From Clostridium merdae (GTDB taxonomy: Bacteria; Bacillota; Clostridia; Oscillospirales; Acutalibacteraceae), in NCBI RefSeq assembly GCF_900176635.1, contig NZ_FXLN01000004.1, positions 1,074,231 to 1,138,230 on the forward strand: a stretch of DNA of 64,000 nucleotides, read 5' to 3'. The translations under genes and the position numbers were made by a program. The notes under the pieces were generated by a model. The model ran no database searches and was not told the origin of the DNA. It saw only the letters and a list, made by a program, of their open reading frames with translations. This document shows, in pieces, positions 8,572 through 16,536 of this stretch. Each line of letters starts with the position of its first letter. The stretch's first letter is position 1.

Positions 8572-8601
8572 TTTGGTACGGGTGACAAGACTTGAACTTG
8601 C
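8572..8601. repeat. attL core (30-bp direct repeat)
   Basis: Identical over 30 bp to 47786-47815. It begins TTTGGTACGGG and ends GAACTTGC, and corresponds to the CCA end and T-arm of tRNA-Leu read on the minus strand. It is the displaced host copy of the tRNA 3' end. Confidence 0.93.
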
Positions 8602-8714
8602 CCGAGCAACTTTTGTAGATTCTTGTATAGCTAAAGAATCTAGATGTAATGCGGGTTTTTGGGGTTTGAAGTTTTGTAGAGTTTCGTGATTATAAGCCGG
8701 TTTTTGCACAAATA

Positions 8715-8735
8715 AACCCCAAATAAACCCCAAGA
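8715..8735. repeat. Integrase arm-type site, left (two AAATAAACCCC units)
   Basis: A 21-bp segment built on two copies of AAATAAACCCC is repeated exactly at 47701-47721. Both copies lie inside the prophage, 114-134 bp from one core and 65-85 bp from the other, as expected for P and P' arm sites bound by the integrase N-terminal domain. Confidence 0.65.
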
Positions 8736-8793
8736 AATCAAACAGAAACACCCTCATTCCTGGCCGGGAGATGAAGGTGTTTTTTGCCAATAT

Positions 8794-8994
8794 TTAATCA
8801 GCCCACAAGTCCTTCATCATGCCTTCAATTTTCTTTCGTCTTTCAGCAGTGCCTTCAGTGTCTATCGCTACCGATATAATGTCGCCTTCTTTTGCTTCTA
8901 ACGGCAAAGCTTGAACAGGTATATTGACAAAGCTCTTATCTTCCAGTTCTACAACGGCAAGATTGCCTTCGAATCTATCAATTGTGTATTTCAT
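8794..8994 (-). CDS. DUF3006 family small protein
   Basis: A 66-residue protein with the DUF3006 pattern: an opening that reads as an ordered beta segment (YTIDRFEGNLAVVELED) and a charged tail. Members are typically encoded beside ComEC-like metallo-beta-lactamase proteins, as here, where the stop-to-start gap to the upstream gene is 15 nt. The molecular role is unknown. The start has AAGGAG upstream. It is the last gene before attL. Confidence 0.8.
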   Translation of the reverse strand: MKYTIDRFEGNLAVVELEDKSFVNIPVQALPLEAKEGDIISVAIDTEGTAERRKKIEGMMKDLWAD

Positions 8995-9009
8995 TTTATC
9001 TCCTTGATT

Positions 9010-10215
9010 CTACGGATTGCAGACAGAACAAGGCTCATAACCTTGAGATTGTGCGTCACTCAAAGAAATAGCTATTTTGCTCTTTTTTAAATACCTGCAA
9101 CCACCTGTATGATACTTTCCTCCGGTTTTTGTTATATATACTGTATAGCTTTTGTTTTCCGTTGCCGGCGCGGTTACTTCGGGAGTTTTTTCCACAGGGG
9201 CTGTTTTTTGCGGGGCAACGGCTGCTGCGACAGGAGCTGAAGACGGGGGAGCCTGCTCTTTAATGCTAGACGACTTTTTGTTTACAGTGATTGTTTTTGA
9301 GTCTGATGTAAATATTATAGTGCCGTCTTTATCAGTGCGGTATATTGTAGCACCGATTTTTTGAAGTTTTTCTAATGCTGCAGCAGTAGGATGGCCATAG
9401 GAATTATCTTTGCCGACCTCGATAACCGCATATTTTGGATTAACTTTGCTTAGAAACGCTTGGGATGTCGATGTTTTGCTGCCGTGATGACCTACCTTTA
9501 ACACGTCGGCTTTTACGTCTGCGGTTATTTGTTTTTCAGACTCAACCCCTGCGTCGCCCGTAAAAAGGAATTTGTTGTCACCGAATGTTGCTTTAATCAC
9601 TGCAGAATATTGATTAAGATCATCGCCGGTAATATTTACAGGAGCGACTACGTCAACATTGAGCGCACCTGCATTAAGAATATTCACGCCTGCTTTCGCT
9701 GTATTAATTTTTAAACCTTTTTTCTGGATTGCAGTAAGCAAGTCTTCGAACGTTTTAGTGTTGGAGGATGCTTTAGGCATATAAACTTTGCCAATATCAA
9801 GGCCATTTACGACTGTTGCCATTCCTCCGATGTGATCTGCGTGTGGATGAGTCGCGATTAGGTAATCTATCTTATTATGACCAAGGTTTTTTATGTAGGT
9901 GACGATCTGGCTGCCGTTTTCAGGGTTACCGGCATCGATTAGCATCGTCTGACCGTTCGGCAGCTCCAGAAATTCCGAATCACCTTGTCCAACATCAATG
10001 TAATGCACATTAAGCTTTGCGCCTTCCTTTGGTATGGGGGCGGATTCCTCCGTCGGTGCGCTGCTTGCGGCCGTTAATTTTTGCGCTACCTCTGAGCTGG
10101 CCACAGACACAGAACTAGATGCAGACGAAGTTACCGGTGCGTTTGCGCCTGAGCACGATGTAAAAAAGATTGCTGATAAGACACATAATAGTACTTTAAA
10201 TCCGTTTCTTTTCAT
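9010..10215 (-). CDS. ComEC-like metallo-beta-lactamase lipoprotein
   Basis: A 401-residue secreted hydrolase. Seen: signal peptide with lipobox FTSC (Cys21), a Ser/Ala/Pro-rich linker to about residue 65, then a metallo-beta-lactamase domain (IDVGQGDSEF, LIDAGN, THPHADHIGG metal motif about 121, GDAG, GHHGSKTS, SYGHP). This matches the ComEC C-terminal nuclease-like domain. After a Pro/Ala linker, the last 45 residues hold a small cysteine module (KYHTGGCRYLKKS...GYEPCSVC) common at the ends of such proteins. It is probably surface-anchored and acts on extracellular nucleic acid or phosphoesters. Co-transcribed with DUF3006. Its location inside the prophage end suggests lysogenic conversion cargo. 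Confidence 0.85.
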   Translation of the reverse strand: MKRNGFKVLLCVLSAIFFTSCSGANAPVTSSASSSVSVASSEVAQKLTAASSAPTEESAPIPKEGAKLNVHYIDVGQGDSEFLELPNGQTMLIDAGNPENGSQIVTYIKNLGHNKIDYLIATHPHADHIGGMATVVNGLDIGKVYMPKASSNTKTFEDLLTAIQKKGLKINTAKAGVNILNAGALNVDVVAPVNITGDDLNQYSAVIKATFGDNKFLFTGDAGVESEKQITADVKADVLKVGHHGSKTSTSQAFLSKVNPKYAVIEVGKDNSYGHPTAAALEKLQKIGATIYRTDKDGTIIFTSDSKTITVNKKSSSIKEQAPPSSAPVAAAVAPQKTAPVEKTPEVTAPATENKSYTVYITKTGGKYHTGGCRYLKKSKIAISLSDAQSQGYEPCSVCNP

Positions 10216-10291
10216 ATACTTCCCTCCTTATTACAGAATAACCATTATTATCCAATTATTCAATACTATTTCGCAAAATGAATATAAAATT

Positions 10292-10320
10292 AACCCTGCA
10301 CCTATTAAAGATGCAGGGTT
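10292..10320 (-). terminator. Terminator between the coiled-coil gene and the MBL gene
   Basis: AACCCTGCA (10292-10300) pairs with TGCAGGGTT (10312-10320). It follows the stop of the minus-strand gene at 10324, and T-rich sequence follows on that strand. Confidence 0.65.
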
Positions 10321-10323
10321 GCT

Positions 10324-10452
10324 TCAAATGTCCGTATTTTTTTTGATGGCCTCTTCGAGTGCATCGAGCTTTTGATATATTAGCAACTGATTAGATATAA
10401 TGGTATTAAGGTTTTGATTGATTTGCTCAAGCTGCAAGTCTAAATTGTTCAT
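10324..10452 (-). CDS. Small coiled-coil protein
   Basis: A 42-residue protein starting MNNLDLQLEQINQNLNTIISN, with heptad-like leucine/isoleucine spacing throughout. The ATG at 10452 is chosen because AAAAGGGGCG precedes it; the longer upstream frame has no ribosome site. It is unrecognised, although small coiled-coil proteins of this kind are frequent beside phage lysis genes. It has its own hairpin terminator. Confidence 0.5.
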   Translation of the reverse strand: MNNLDLQLEQINQNLNTIISNQLLIYQKLDALEEAIKKNTDI

Positions 10453-10653
10453 GACAATCGCCCCTTTTTCTTTTATATTATCATAAAAAAGTATTTCTAA
10501 AAGAAAAATGTGAAAAGATTTTACATTTCTGTTATAGAGACCTGTAAGCGGAGAAAAGAGCATATTAATAATTATTAAACAAGGATAAAATTTACACTAA
10601 TTTGTACGATTAATAATTGTATAAGAAGTTATTGAAAGGTGGAAAGTCGTTCA

Positions 10654-11175
10654 ATGATAGAAGATTTAGAGGTAGATAATATATTAGTGCAATTTAATAA
10701 ATGCTTCGAGTCTGTATATCTGAGTTATAAGAATAATATATGCCCGTACGATGAAGTATTTAATGTAATAAAGCCTTACAAAGATAGCCCTATATTAAAC
10801 GATCTACTTGTAGCAGTACAGGAAAAAATCGAATATAATGAGAATGTCGTATCATATGAAAAGTCGTTATGGTCAATTATGTTTATGATTTTGCCTATAA
10901 ATATATCCTTAGGTACTCTTATAAGTGGGTTTGATCAAAGATATGCACTTATTTATATCCTTTTCCAATTATTATTATTTCTTATAATTTTAATATTATT
11001 TAGATGTGCTTTTAAAGCGGGAAGGAAAATGCTGAAAGCTAAAAGTTTTTATAAAATGGTTTATAATATTCTTACTCATCCTGAATGCATAAGTTCTTCT
11101 GTACCCACTAAGATAAAAGTAGCATCGTTAAAAAACGGTAAACATAGAGTAAGTATCAGAAAAATATCACTGTAA
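10654..11175 (+). CDS. Membrane protein of unknown function (prophage cargo)
   Basis: A 173-residue protein with two adjacent hydrophobic segments (about residues 72-118: SIMFMILPINIS... and LIYILFQLLLFLIILILF), an acidic N-terminus and a basic cytosolic C-terminus. The ATG at 10654 is preferred, as AAAGGTGG lies 11 nt upstream; a GTG at 10639 is in frame but overlaps that site. It is AT-rich, on the opposite strand to the structural genes, and closed by a strong hairpin terminator, so it is an independent unit expressed in the lysogen. Possible roles include exclusion of other phages, but no known family is seen. Confidence 0.65.
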   Translation: MIEDLEVDNILVQFNKCFESVYLSYKNNICPYDEVFNVIKPYKDSPILNDLLVAVQEKIEYNENVVSYEKSLWSIMFMILPINISLGTLISGFDQRYALIYILFQLLLFLIILILFRCAFKAGRKMLKAKSFYKMVYNILTHPECISSSVPTKIKVASLKNGKHRVSIRKISL

Positions 11176-11176
11176 C

Positions 11177-11213
11177 AAAATCCCGTCCTGTATTTAATAC
11201 AGGACGGGATTTT
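11177..11213. terminator. Bidirectional terminator
   Basis: AAAATCCCGTCCTGTATT pairs with its complement across a TAAT loop, with A-tract on the left and T-tract on the right. It serves the plus-strand membrane gene and the convergent kelch gene at 11221. Confidence 0.85.
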
Positions 11214-11220
11214 CTCTTAC

Positions 11221-12942
11221 TTAGTTAAACGGATAATTGCTATTATCCAAAATTGACTGTGTAATTGCCGTTAAGTCTTTATCGTCTATTACTCCGTCTG
11301 GAATTACATCGGTGTCAAAGCGGGTTGTATCCGTTTGGTCTGCCTGCATCCCATAATAATAAGCGTCAATACCTAAGTCCAAAAGAGTGTACTCTCCCGT
11401 ACGGTTTACATCCTTATTGGCCTCAACTTCAATAGTATCTTCGCCGCAGTTTTCCTCTGCAACGTCCATTTCCAGAACATCATTATCGGCAATTCGGCCC
11501 TTCGTAATATCTACTTTTCCGATTCCCACAGACTTTGCTTTAAACGTAAGCTCGATTAAGTCTTTGTCTCCGGTTGCACCGCTATCTTTTCCTAAGTGGG
11601 CAACGATGAATCTTACGGACCCGGGCTTCGAAGTATCCTCTTTATAGATTTTTAGGCCATCCTTAGCAGAGGCCCCAAGGTATTCAAATCGTTCTGCATC
11701 ATAGTCGATTTTAATATCCTCTGCATAGATGTTACTGACGTTATGAATAGCAACGGTTGTGGTAAAACGATTGCCTACTTTTACTTTGTTGGGGGTAGCG
11801 GTGGCGGTGAGGGTGGGTGACAGATTAGGATTCGGATTTTCATCTATACTTAGTTTTTCTACAGACTTTAAATTTCCCTTATCACCGTATCCACCTACCA
11901 CATATACTTCCGAATTTATAATAACTGTACCAAAAGAGCGGCGGGCACACTGCATAGATGGAAGATTAGTCCATTTATTACTGAGCGGATCATAAGATTC
12001 TGCAGAGGATAAATAATTACCTCCAACAGCCTTGATGCCTCCAATAGAAATTATTTTGTTATCTAAAATAACTGTTCCAAAATCACTTCTAGCATATTGC
12101 ATGGCTTGTTTTTCTTCCCATTTGTCAGTTTTGGCATTATAAGATTCTACGCTGGATATTTTCTTTTGACCCTGCGTACCACCAATAGCGTATATTTCTC
12201 CATTCATAATCACGGTGTTAAAAAAACTTCGAGGACTAATTAAATCAGAAATTTGAGTCCATGTATCAGAAGCAATATTATATTTATGTACTGTAGAAAA
12301 CGCTTTGTTGGTGCTTCCTCCAATAACGTATATTTCTCCATTTAGTACTTGAACCTCAAAATTAGACTTTTTTTCAGGGGAAGGAGAAGGAGTTTTGGAT
12401 TGCCACACATCTGTTTCAGGATTATATTCTTCTAGAGCGCTGGCATCTTCTTTTAAAGCGTATATTTTACCGCCATAAGTAATCGCATGCATGTCGCTTG
12501 CCGGAGTTTTTAATGGCGATTTAGTTTCCCAAGTATCTGTCAGTGGATCATATACTTCAACTGAACCTAAATTAGTTACGCCATAGGATGCACTTCCAGT
12601 TTTTGTTAATTTTTGTCCACCAATCACATATATTTTATTATTTAATACTACTGAAGTCGCTGCTTGCCGTGCGGTGGGCATCGGCTTTTTCACTTTCCAC
12701 ATATTAGTTTCTGGATTATACTCTTCTACCTTATTAAGGTTAACCCAATTATCGTCGCTTCCCCCTAAAACATAAATTTTTCCGTTCACAGTTTCAGTAC
12801 TGTATTTATTTCTGATCATTGACATATCAGCTACGTATTCCCATCCTTTCTCACTTTCCACAGCAAACGCAAAGGGCATAACGGATGACATTAGTGTTAA
12901 TATCAGCAAAAACACTAAGCCTCTTTTCATATTTAATTTCAT
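11221..12942 (-). CDS. Secreted kelch-repeat protein with cohesin and dockerin domains
   Basis: A 573-residue exported protein. The start at 12942 has GGAGA 7 nt upstream and opens a signal peptide (MKLNMKRGLVFLLILTLMSS) cleaved near AFA-VES. Residues about 30-370 hold at least six kelch units (pattern IYVIGG... then W), enough for a beta-propeller. Residues about 385-500 look like a cohesin module (VKVGNRFTTTVAIHNV, IDYDAERFEYLG, ADNDVLE). The C-terminus has a duplicated calcium-loop dockerin pattern (DVNRTGEYTLLDLG and DVIPDGVIDDKDL). Cohesin and dockerin partners assemble cellulosomes and surface complexes; carrying both in one chain would make it an adaptor. It lies alone between the lysis terminator and a bidirectional terminator, inside prophage DNA, so it is likely acquired cargo. 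Confidence 0.85.
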   Translation of the reverse strand: MKLNMKRGLVFLLILTLMSSVMPFAFAVESEKGWEYVADMSMIRNKYSTETVNGKIYVLGGSDDNWVNLNKVEEYNPETNMWKVKKPMPTARQAATSVVLNNKIYVIGGQKLTKTGSASYGVTNLGSVEVYDPLTDTWETKSPLKTPASDMHAITYGGKIYALKEDASALEEYNPETDVWQSKTPSPSPEKKSNFEVQVLNGEIYVIGGSTNKAFSTVHKYNIASDTWTQISDLISPRSFFNTVIMNGEIYAIGGTQGQKKISSVESYNAKTDKWEEKQAMQYARSDFGTVILDNKIISIGGIKAVGGNYLSSAESYDPLSNKWTNLPSMQCARRSFGTVIINSEVYVVGGYGDKGNLKSVEKLSIDENPNPNLSPTLTATATPNKVKVGNRFTTTVAIHNVSNIYAEDIKIDYDAERFEYLGASAKDGLKIYKEDTSKPGSVRFIVAHLGKDSGATGDKDLIELTFKAKSVGIGKVDITKGRIADNDVLEMDVAEENCGEDTIEVEANKDVNRTGEYTLLDLGIDAYYYGMQADQTDTTRFDTDVIPDGVIDDKDLTAITQSILDNSNYPFN

Positions 12943-13052
12943 TTCTATTTCTCCATTCTTTTTATAGAGCATTAATGCTTTTAGTTAAATATAAACAATT
13001 GTTCTATATTTATATCGGTTTGTATTGTTGATAATTTAGCATAAAATAAGAA

Positions 13053-13084
13053 TCCCCCGCTAGAAGATTTCTTCTAGCGGGGGA
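13053..13084 (-). terminator. Terminator of the late operon
   Basis: TCCCCCGCTAGAAG (13053-13066) pairs perfectly with CTTCTAGCGGGGGA (13071-13084) across a 4-nt loop. T-rich sequence follows on the minus strand. It closes the packaging-to-lysis transcript 10 nt after the holin stop. Confidence 0.9.
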
Positions 13085-13093
13085 TAGTCATCT

Positions 13094-13537
13094 TTATTCG
13101 GTTTTTTCAGCTTTGCTCTTAATCGCCGCAAAAGCATCTTTCACCTGCTCCGGCATCGGTACACCCATGATGCCAAAGTTCTCTATTATGCTGAATCCCT
13201 CATTTGCTACAAAGAACAAAATCACTGCTGTGCGCAGATACCCGCCGGTATTGGCTACGATATCAAGCTGCACCGCTACATATACAATCAGCAGTACACT
13301 AAATTTTCGGAACAAACCCTTGAGACTAGCGTTGCTCTCAAAGGTGCCATCTGCGGTCTTTTGACTCTTATGCCAAACTAAAGCAATCAGAATACCCAGA
13401 AGGTAATCTACAGCCATGATACCGATTAAAAACTGCAGACTATCGTCCCAGCCACCCAGAGCAGAAAGAATAGCGGCGCCGGCCGCGGAAATTGCGGTCA
13501 GCGCCGAAAAGTACATAGATTTTGCTGATAGAAGCAT
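13094..13537 (-). CDS. Phage holin (TcdE/Bacteriophage_holin_4-type)
   Basis: A 147-residue membrane protein that should permeabilise the membrane to release the lysin. Hydrophobic segments lie about residues 8-28, 33-55, 80-95 and 105-120, with the family segment GIMAVDYLLGILIAL and a charged C-terminal tail (IKSKAEKTE). The start at 13537 is chosen (AGGAGGATAAC upstream); the longer frame adds only eight residues. It follows the GH25 lysin by 13 nt. Confidence 0.88.
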   Translation of the reverse strand: MLLSAKSMYFSALTAISAAGAAILSALGGWDDSLQFLIGIMAVDYLLGILIALVWHKSQKTADGTFESNASLKGLFRKFSVLLIVYVAVQLDIVANTGGYLRTAVILFFVANEGFSIIENFGIMGVPMPEQVKDAFAAIKSKAEKTE

Positions 13538-13550
13538 TATGTTATCCTCC

Positions 13551-14426
13551 TCACAATACATTAAAATTGCACTGCTGGGTTACACCGTCAGCAGTCACTT
13601 CGATATGTGCATGCCTTACTTTGGGCGCGGGTGGTAGTCCTTGCACATCGATGAGCCAGCCCCGGCCCTTGGGGTCTTTGTACGGCTTCCCCACTTGGAT
13701 TACATCACTACCAACCACATCGGATATGACCGGCTCGGTTAGGCACTTTGCTAGAACTGTATATTTTGCGCCGGCTGCCATGTCTTTGCTGCTAGTGTCG
13801 AGCGTTAGGCCGGTAATAGTTGGAGCAGGGGCAGTAAAATCTTTGTAGCAGTAATTGAGATCTACCCGCCCTGTGATTCCCGGAATGCTCCCATCGCTTG
13901 AATATTGCCACATATCGTACTTGCCTGCGTAAGTTACTTTGTTATTGTACTGTGCCAACCAAAAAGTCCACTTAGAAAGCTGCTTCATATCGAGCCGGTT
14001 GACCGCCCAATCCTTGTTGGCGTACACCCCAGCAGTATACCCGGCAGCAGTGATGCGCTCGCAGAAGATACGGCAAATATCGGTTGCCATCTGTTTGCTA
14101 ATTCCGCCGCGCTTCGCCTTGTAACCGTCGGCATCTTCCATATCAATGTACACCGGGTATGCGGGCTTTAAACCCTTAAGTAATCGCAAGGCATGTGCCG
14201 CCTCGCTCTCTGCATCCGCAGTTGACATAGCATAGCTGTACAGGTACACACCCCACGGAATGCCCAACCGATTGCACTCAGCTACATTCCGCGCCCATTG
14301 CTTGTCGTCTTGACTAACCATATCACTGCCATACCCGCAGCGTAGGATGGCATAATTGATGTTACTCTTGAGCTTGTCCCAATCAACACGCTCGTTGGCG
14401 TTGCTAACGTCGATACCTTTAAACAT
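13551..14426 (-). CDS. Endolysin, GH25 lysozyme with C-terminal Ig-like domain
   Basis: A 291-residue cell-wall lytic enzyme. Residues 1-200 form a GH25 domain: GIDVSNANERVDW at the N-terminus (first catalytic-pocket Asp), LRCGYGSD, YSYAMS, VYIDMEDADG with the expected DxE pair about residue 98, GVYANKDW and WQYSSDGSIPGITGRVDLN. The last 90 residues look like a beta-sandwich wall-binding or spacer region. GH25 muramidases cut the MurNAc-GlcNAc bond. The start codon overlaps the end of the XkdX-like gene, so translation is coupled. Confidence 0.92.
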   Translation of the reverse strand: MFKGIDVSNANERVDWDKLKSNINYAILRCGYGSDMVSQDDKQWARNVAECNRLGIPWGVYLYSYAMSTADAESEAAHALRLLKGLKPAYPVYIDMEDADGYKAKRGGISKQMATDICRIFCERITAAGYTAGVYANKDWAVNRLDMKQLSKWTFWLAQYNNKVTYAGKYDMWQYSSDGSIPGITGRVDLNYCYKDFTAPAPTITGLTLDTSSKDMAAGAKYTVLAKCLTEPVISDVVGSDVIQVGKPYKDPKGRGWLIDVQGLPPAPKVRHAHIEVTADGVTQQCNFNVL

Positions 14427-14565
14427 TTATATCCAGCTCCTTTCTCAATTGGACTACATCATCCGTAGCCATGCGGGGGTAGTCCTTAATTATATCCTCA
14501 AAAGCTTCCCCGTTTGCCCTTCTACGTGCAATTACTTGACAAGTAATTTTAAGTAAAATACTCAT
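14419..14565 (-). CDS. XkdX-like small phage protein
   Basis: A 48-residue protein (MSILLKITCQVIARRRANG...FEDIIKDYPRM) resembling the XkdX group found between tail fibre and lysis genes of Firmicute phages. Its ATG overlaps the preceding stop (TAATG), GGAGGTGAGG lies upstream, and its end overlaps the lysin start. Function unknown. Confidence 0.7.
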   Translation of the reverse strand: MSILLKITCQVIARRRANGEAFEDIIKDYPRMATDDVVQLRKELDINV

Positions 14566-14996
14566 TATGCCTCACCTCCGAACGCCAAAGCAGCAATAGC
14601 GGCTTGCATATCGGCAATCTCAGCCGCCTGCGTTGCTTGCTGCACCTCTGTGTAAGTAAGCTGCGCCAATGTAATACAAAGCCTGTCCTCGGTAACGGCT
14701 GCTGCATCTGCCGTGGCTGGTGTAATCGTTATCGGCTTGAGCGTCAGCGCTGTGCGCAGCACGTAATGGTCATAAAACTCCTGCGTCTGCGCGTCTCCAT
14801 CCTGCGTGACAATGGTAAGACGGTTGGTTTTTGTACTATCGCTGGTCAAAGCGTCTAAAGCATCAAATGCAATTGCACCTTTAGCAAGCTGGATTTCCAA
14901 ACTGTCCCTTTGTGCGCCTTGATAATAAATTCCGTCCGCGTTAATATTGGCCACTTTAATGATTGTGCCATCCACGAAAATGATTTGCTGTATCAT
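14565..14996 (-). CDS. Tail-tip-associated protein of unknown function
   Basis: A 143-residue protein with a beta-rich first half and an Ala-rich helical end (TQAAEIADMQAAIAAL). Such short proteins, between fibre and XkdX genes, are common in siphoviruses of Clostridia. It is probably part of the baseplate or its chaperone. The start follows TAAGGAGACTGATT; no catalytic motif is seen. Confidence 0.65.
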   Translation of the reverse strand: MIQQIIFVDGTIIKVANINADGIYYQGAQRDSLEIQLAKGAIAFDALDALTSDSTKTNRLTIVTQDGDAQTQEFYDHYVLRTALTLKPITITPATADAAAVTEDRLCITLAQLTYTEVQQATQAAEIADMQAAIAALAFGGEA

Positions 14997-15007
14997 AATC
15001 AGTCTCC

Positions 15008-15646
15008 TTATGTTTGATAAATAGGCAATGTTCCACTAATTCCAGTAACAAGTTCATTTAAAAAGAAAAACATTGGACATTTAAAGTAAAAACTGGAGCC
15101 GTGGGACGTTGTTGATTTGAGAGTTGCACTGATGTAAATAGAAATATTTTCTATTCCATAAATATTGTAATTTACACTCTTAAAAGTAAATGAGCTGGAT
15201 AAGTTCGCACGACTTACGACTCGTCCATTATACCAATAAGGCGGGCTTGTTGGAGGAAAATCCGGAAAAGATAAACCTATAGCTACTTCAGCATAATCTT
15301 TTTCCACTGTGCAATTATAAAAATTAAAAACTTCTTGTAGTTTTTCTATGCTAATTGCAGCATCAAGTTTAAAATCCACAGCACACTGAAAATCAATCTC
15401 ACTGTTTTTATTGGATTGAGATACACTCATTACTAAATTTCCATAATCATCTACATATAGATTCCAATCGTTCTGAACCGTACGCCAACTAATTGTATAA
15501 CCTACTCCGCTAGTGAAAATCTTTCTATTTACACTCTCACTTGCTACCCACAGCTCTTTCTGTTTTCGGTTCACACTACCTTGGGGCAGCCACAACTCCT
15601 TTTGCTTACGGTTCACGCCACCGCTTGGTATCCACAACTCCGGCAT
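15008..15646 (-). CDS. Tail fibre-region protein with three N-terminal 14-residue repeats
   Basis: A 212-residue protein. The start at 15646 overlaps the upstream stop (TAATG), with GGGGTGTG as ribosome site. Residues 3-44 hold three tandem copies of ELWxxxxxVNRKQK, and the remainder is beta-rich with aromatic residues. Comparable ELW...VNRK repeats occur in tail proteins of Firmicute phages, where they may link fibres to the tip. The rest may be a receptor-binding region. No enzymatic motif. Confidence 0.65.
   Translation of the reverse strand: MPELWIPSGGVNRKQKELWLPQGSVNRKQKELWVASESVNRKIFTSGVGYTISWRTVQNDWNLYVDDYGNLVMSVSQSNKNSEIDFQCAVDFKLDAAISIEKLQEVFNFYNCTVEKDYAEVAIGLSFPDFPPTSPPYWYNGRVVSRANLSSSFTFKSVNYNIYGIENISIYISATLKSTTSHGSSFYFKCPMFFFLNELVTGISGTLPIYQT
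15515..15640 (-). repeat. Three tandem 42-bp coding repeats
   Basis: The three units encode ELWIPSGGVNRKQK, ELWLPQGSVNRKQK and ELWVASESVNRKIF. Near-identity of the first two at DNA level suggests recent duplication. Confidence 0.75.
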
Positions 15647-16536
15647 TAGTACACACCCCAAATCTTACCCGCACCGATGTAATAGGACGGTGCTGAGGTA
15701 GATACAGTGAGAGCACTGGCAATGGAGGTAGTGTTGGCAGAGAGACCACCGTTAGCTGGTAGAGTTGTAGGGTAAGCTGGTAACTGCAATGTTGTTCCGT
15801 TTTTGGTCACTGCCGCCCCACCAATTGTTGCAGATTGTATGGCTACTGCAAGCTGGTTTTTCTGTGCCTGCGTCATGTGAGCGGTGGTGTCGGCGGTGTG
15901 GGAGTTTATCAGGTTGAGTAGGTTTCCTGCCGTACTCTCGTCGAGAATATCCTTAACATTATCAAACCACGCCTCGAAGTCAGTCTGCTGGGTAGATTTA
16001 AACTGAGCCAAATCCGCAGCAATCTGATTGTAAAAAGTGGTCGTATCAACCTGATTAACCACGCCAGTAACAATGCCACATACTGCTTTATCTAGCCGGG
16101 TGTCAGTAATCAGTGCCGGGGTGATTGCTGTTGTACCTGCCGGTATGCTGATTTCAGCAAGCTTTAAATCGTATAGCTCCAAGTCGCGCGCAATCTCTGG
16201 CGCTATGGGGTTGCTTGCAAAACTGCCCTGCAATACCCGCGTTGTAATACTGCGCTCATTTACATTCCATCGCAGCACAATCGTGTCTTTGCGATGCAAT
16301 ACGCCATCAGCATTGGCAATTGGCAAGGTAATGGGGGCATCGTTGCAGTAGTAGTAGCCGTTAATCCACGCTTTGCCAACGGGGAGTGTTACACTCATAC
16401 CTCCACCAGGAGATAGGGCAAGCTCCCCGTTATAAACACCGCTACCTATAAAGCTGGATACCCATTTTGCCAGCCAGTCTGTAGAGTATTTCCGGTCACC
16501 GCTTACACTCCGAAAAAATCCGCTTGTTTCGGCCAT
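15646..16536 (-). CDS. Baseplate/tail fibre protein (BppU-like N-terminal region)
   Basis: A 296-residue structural protein. Residues about 1-130 (SGFFRSVSGDRKYSTDWLAKW, GKAWINGYYYCND, RKDTIVLRW) match the attachment region found at the start of many siphovirus fibre or baseplate upper proteins. A helical stretch about 160-215 (coiled-coil-like) follows, and then a Gly/Thr/Ala-rich end typical of fibre tips. It follows the Gp37-like gene with a 1-nt overlap. Role: host attachment. Confidence 0.75.
   Translation of the reverse strand: MAETSGFFRSVSGDRKYSTDWLAKWVSSFIGSGVYNGELALSPGGGMSVTLPVGKAWINGYYYCNDAPITLPIANADGVLHRKDTIVLRWNVNERSITTRVLQGSFASNPIAPEIARDLELYDLKLAEISIPAGTTAITPALITDTRLDKAVCGIVTGVVNQVDTTTFYNQIAADLAQFKSTQQTDFEAWFDNVKDILDESTAGNLLNLINSHTADTTAHMTQAQKNQLAVAIQSATIGGAAVTKNGTTLQLPAYPTTLPANGGLSANTTSIASALTVSTSAPSYYIGAGKIWGVY

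Noticed and set aside
8572..8601. A second tRNA gene at the left boundary
   Set aside because: Only the 3' T-arm and CCA part is present; the anticodon and acceptor 5' half are absent, so it is an att remnant.
8539..8790. 83-codon minus-strand reading frame across attL
   Set aside because: It spans the att core and integrase arm repeats, has no ribosome site and no recognisable protein pattern. Open by chance.
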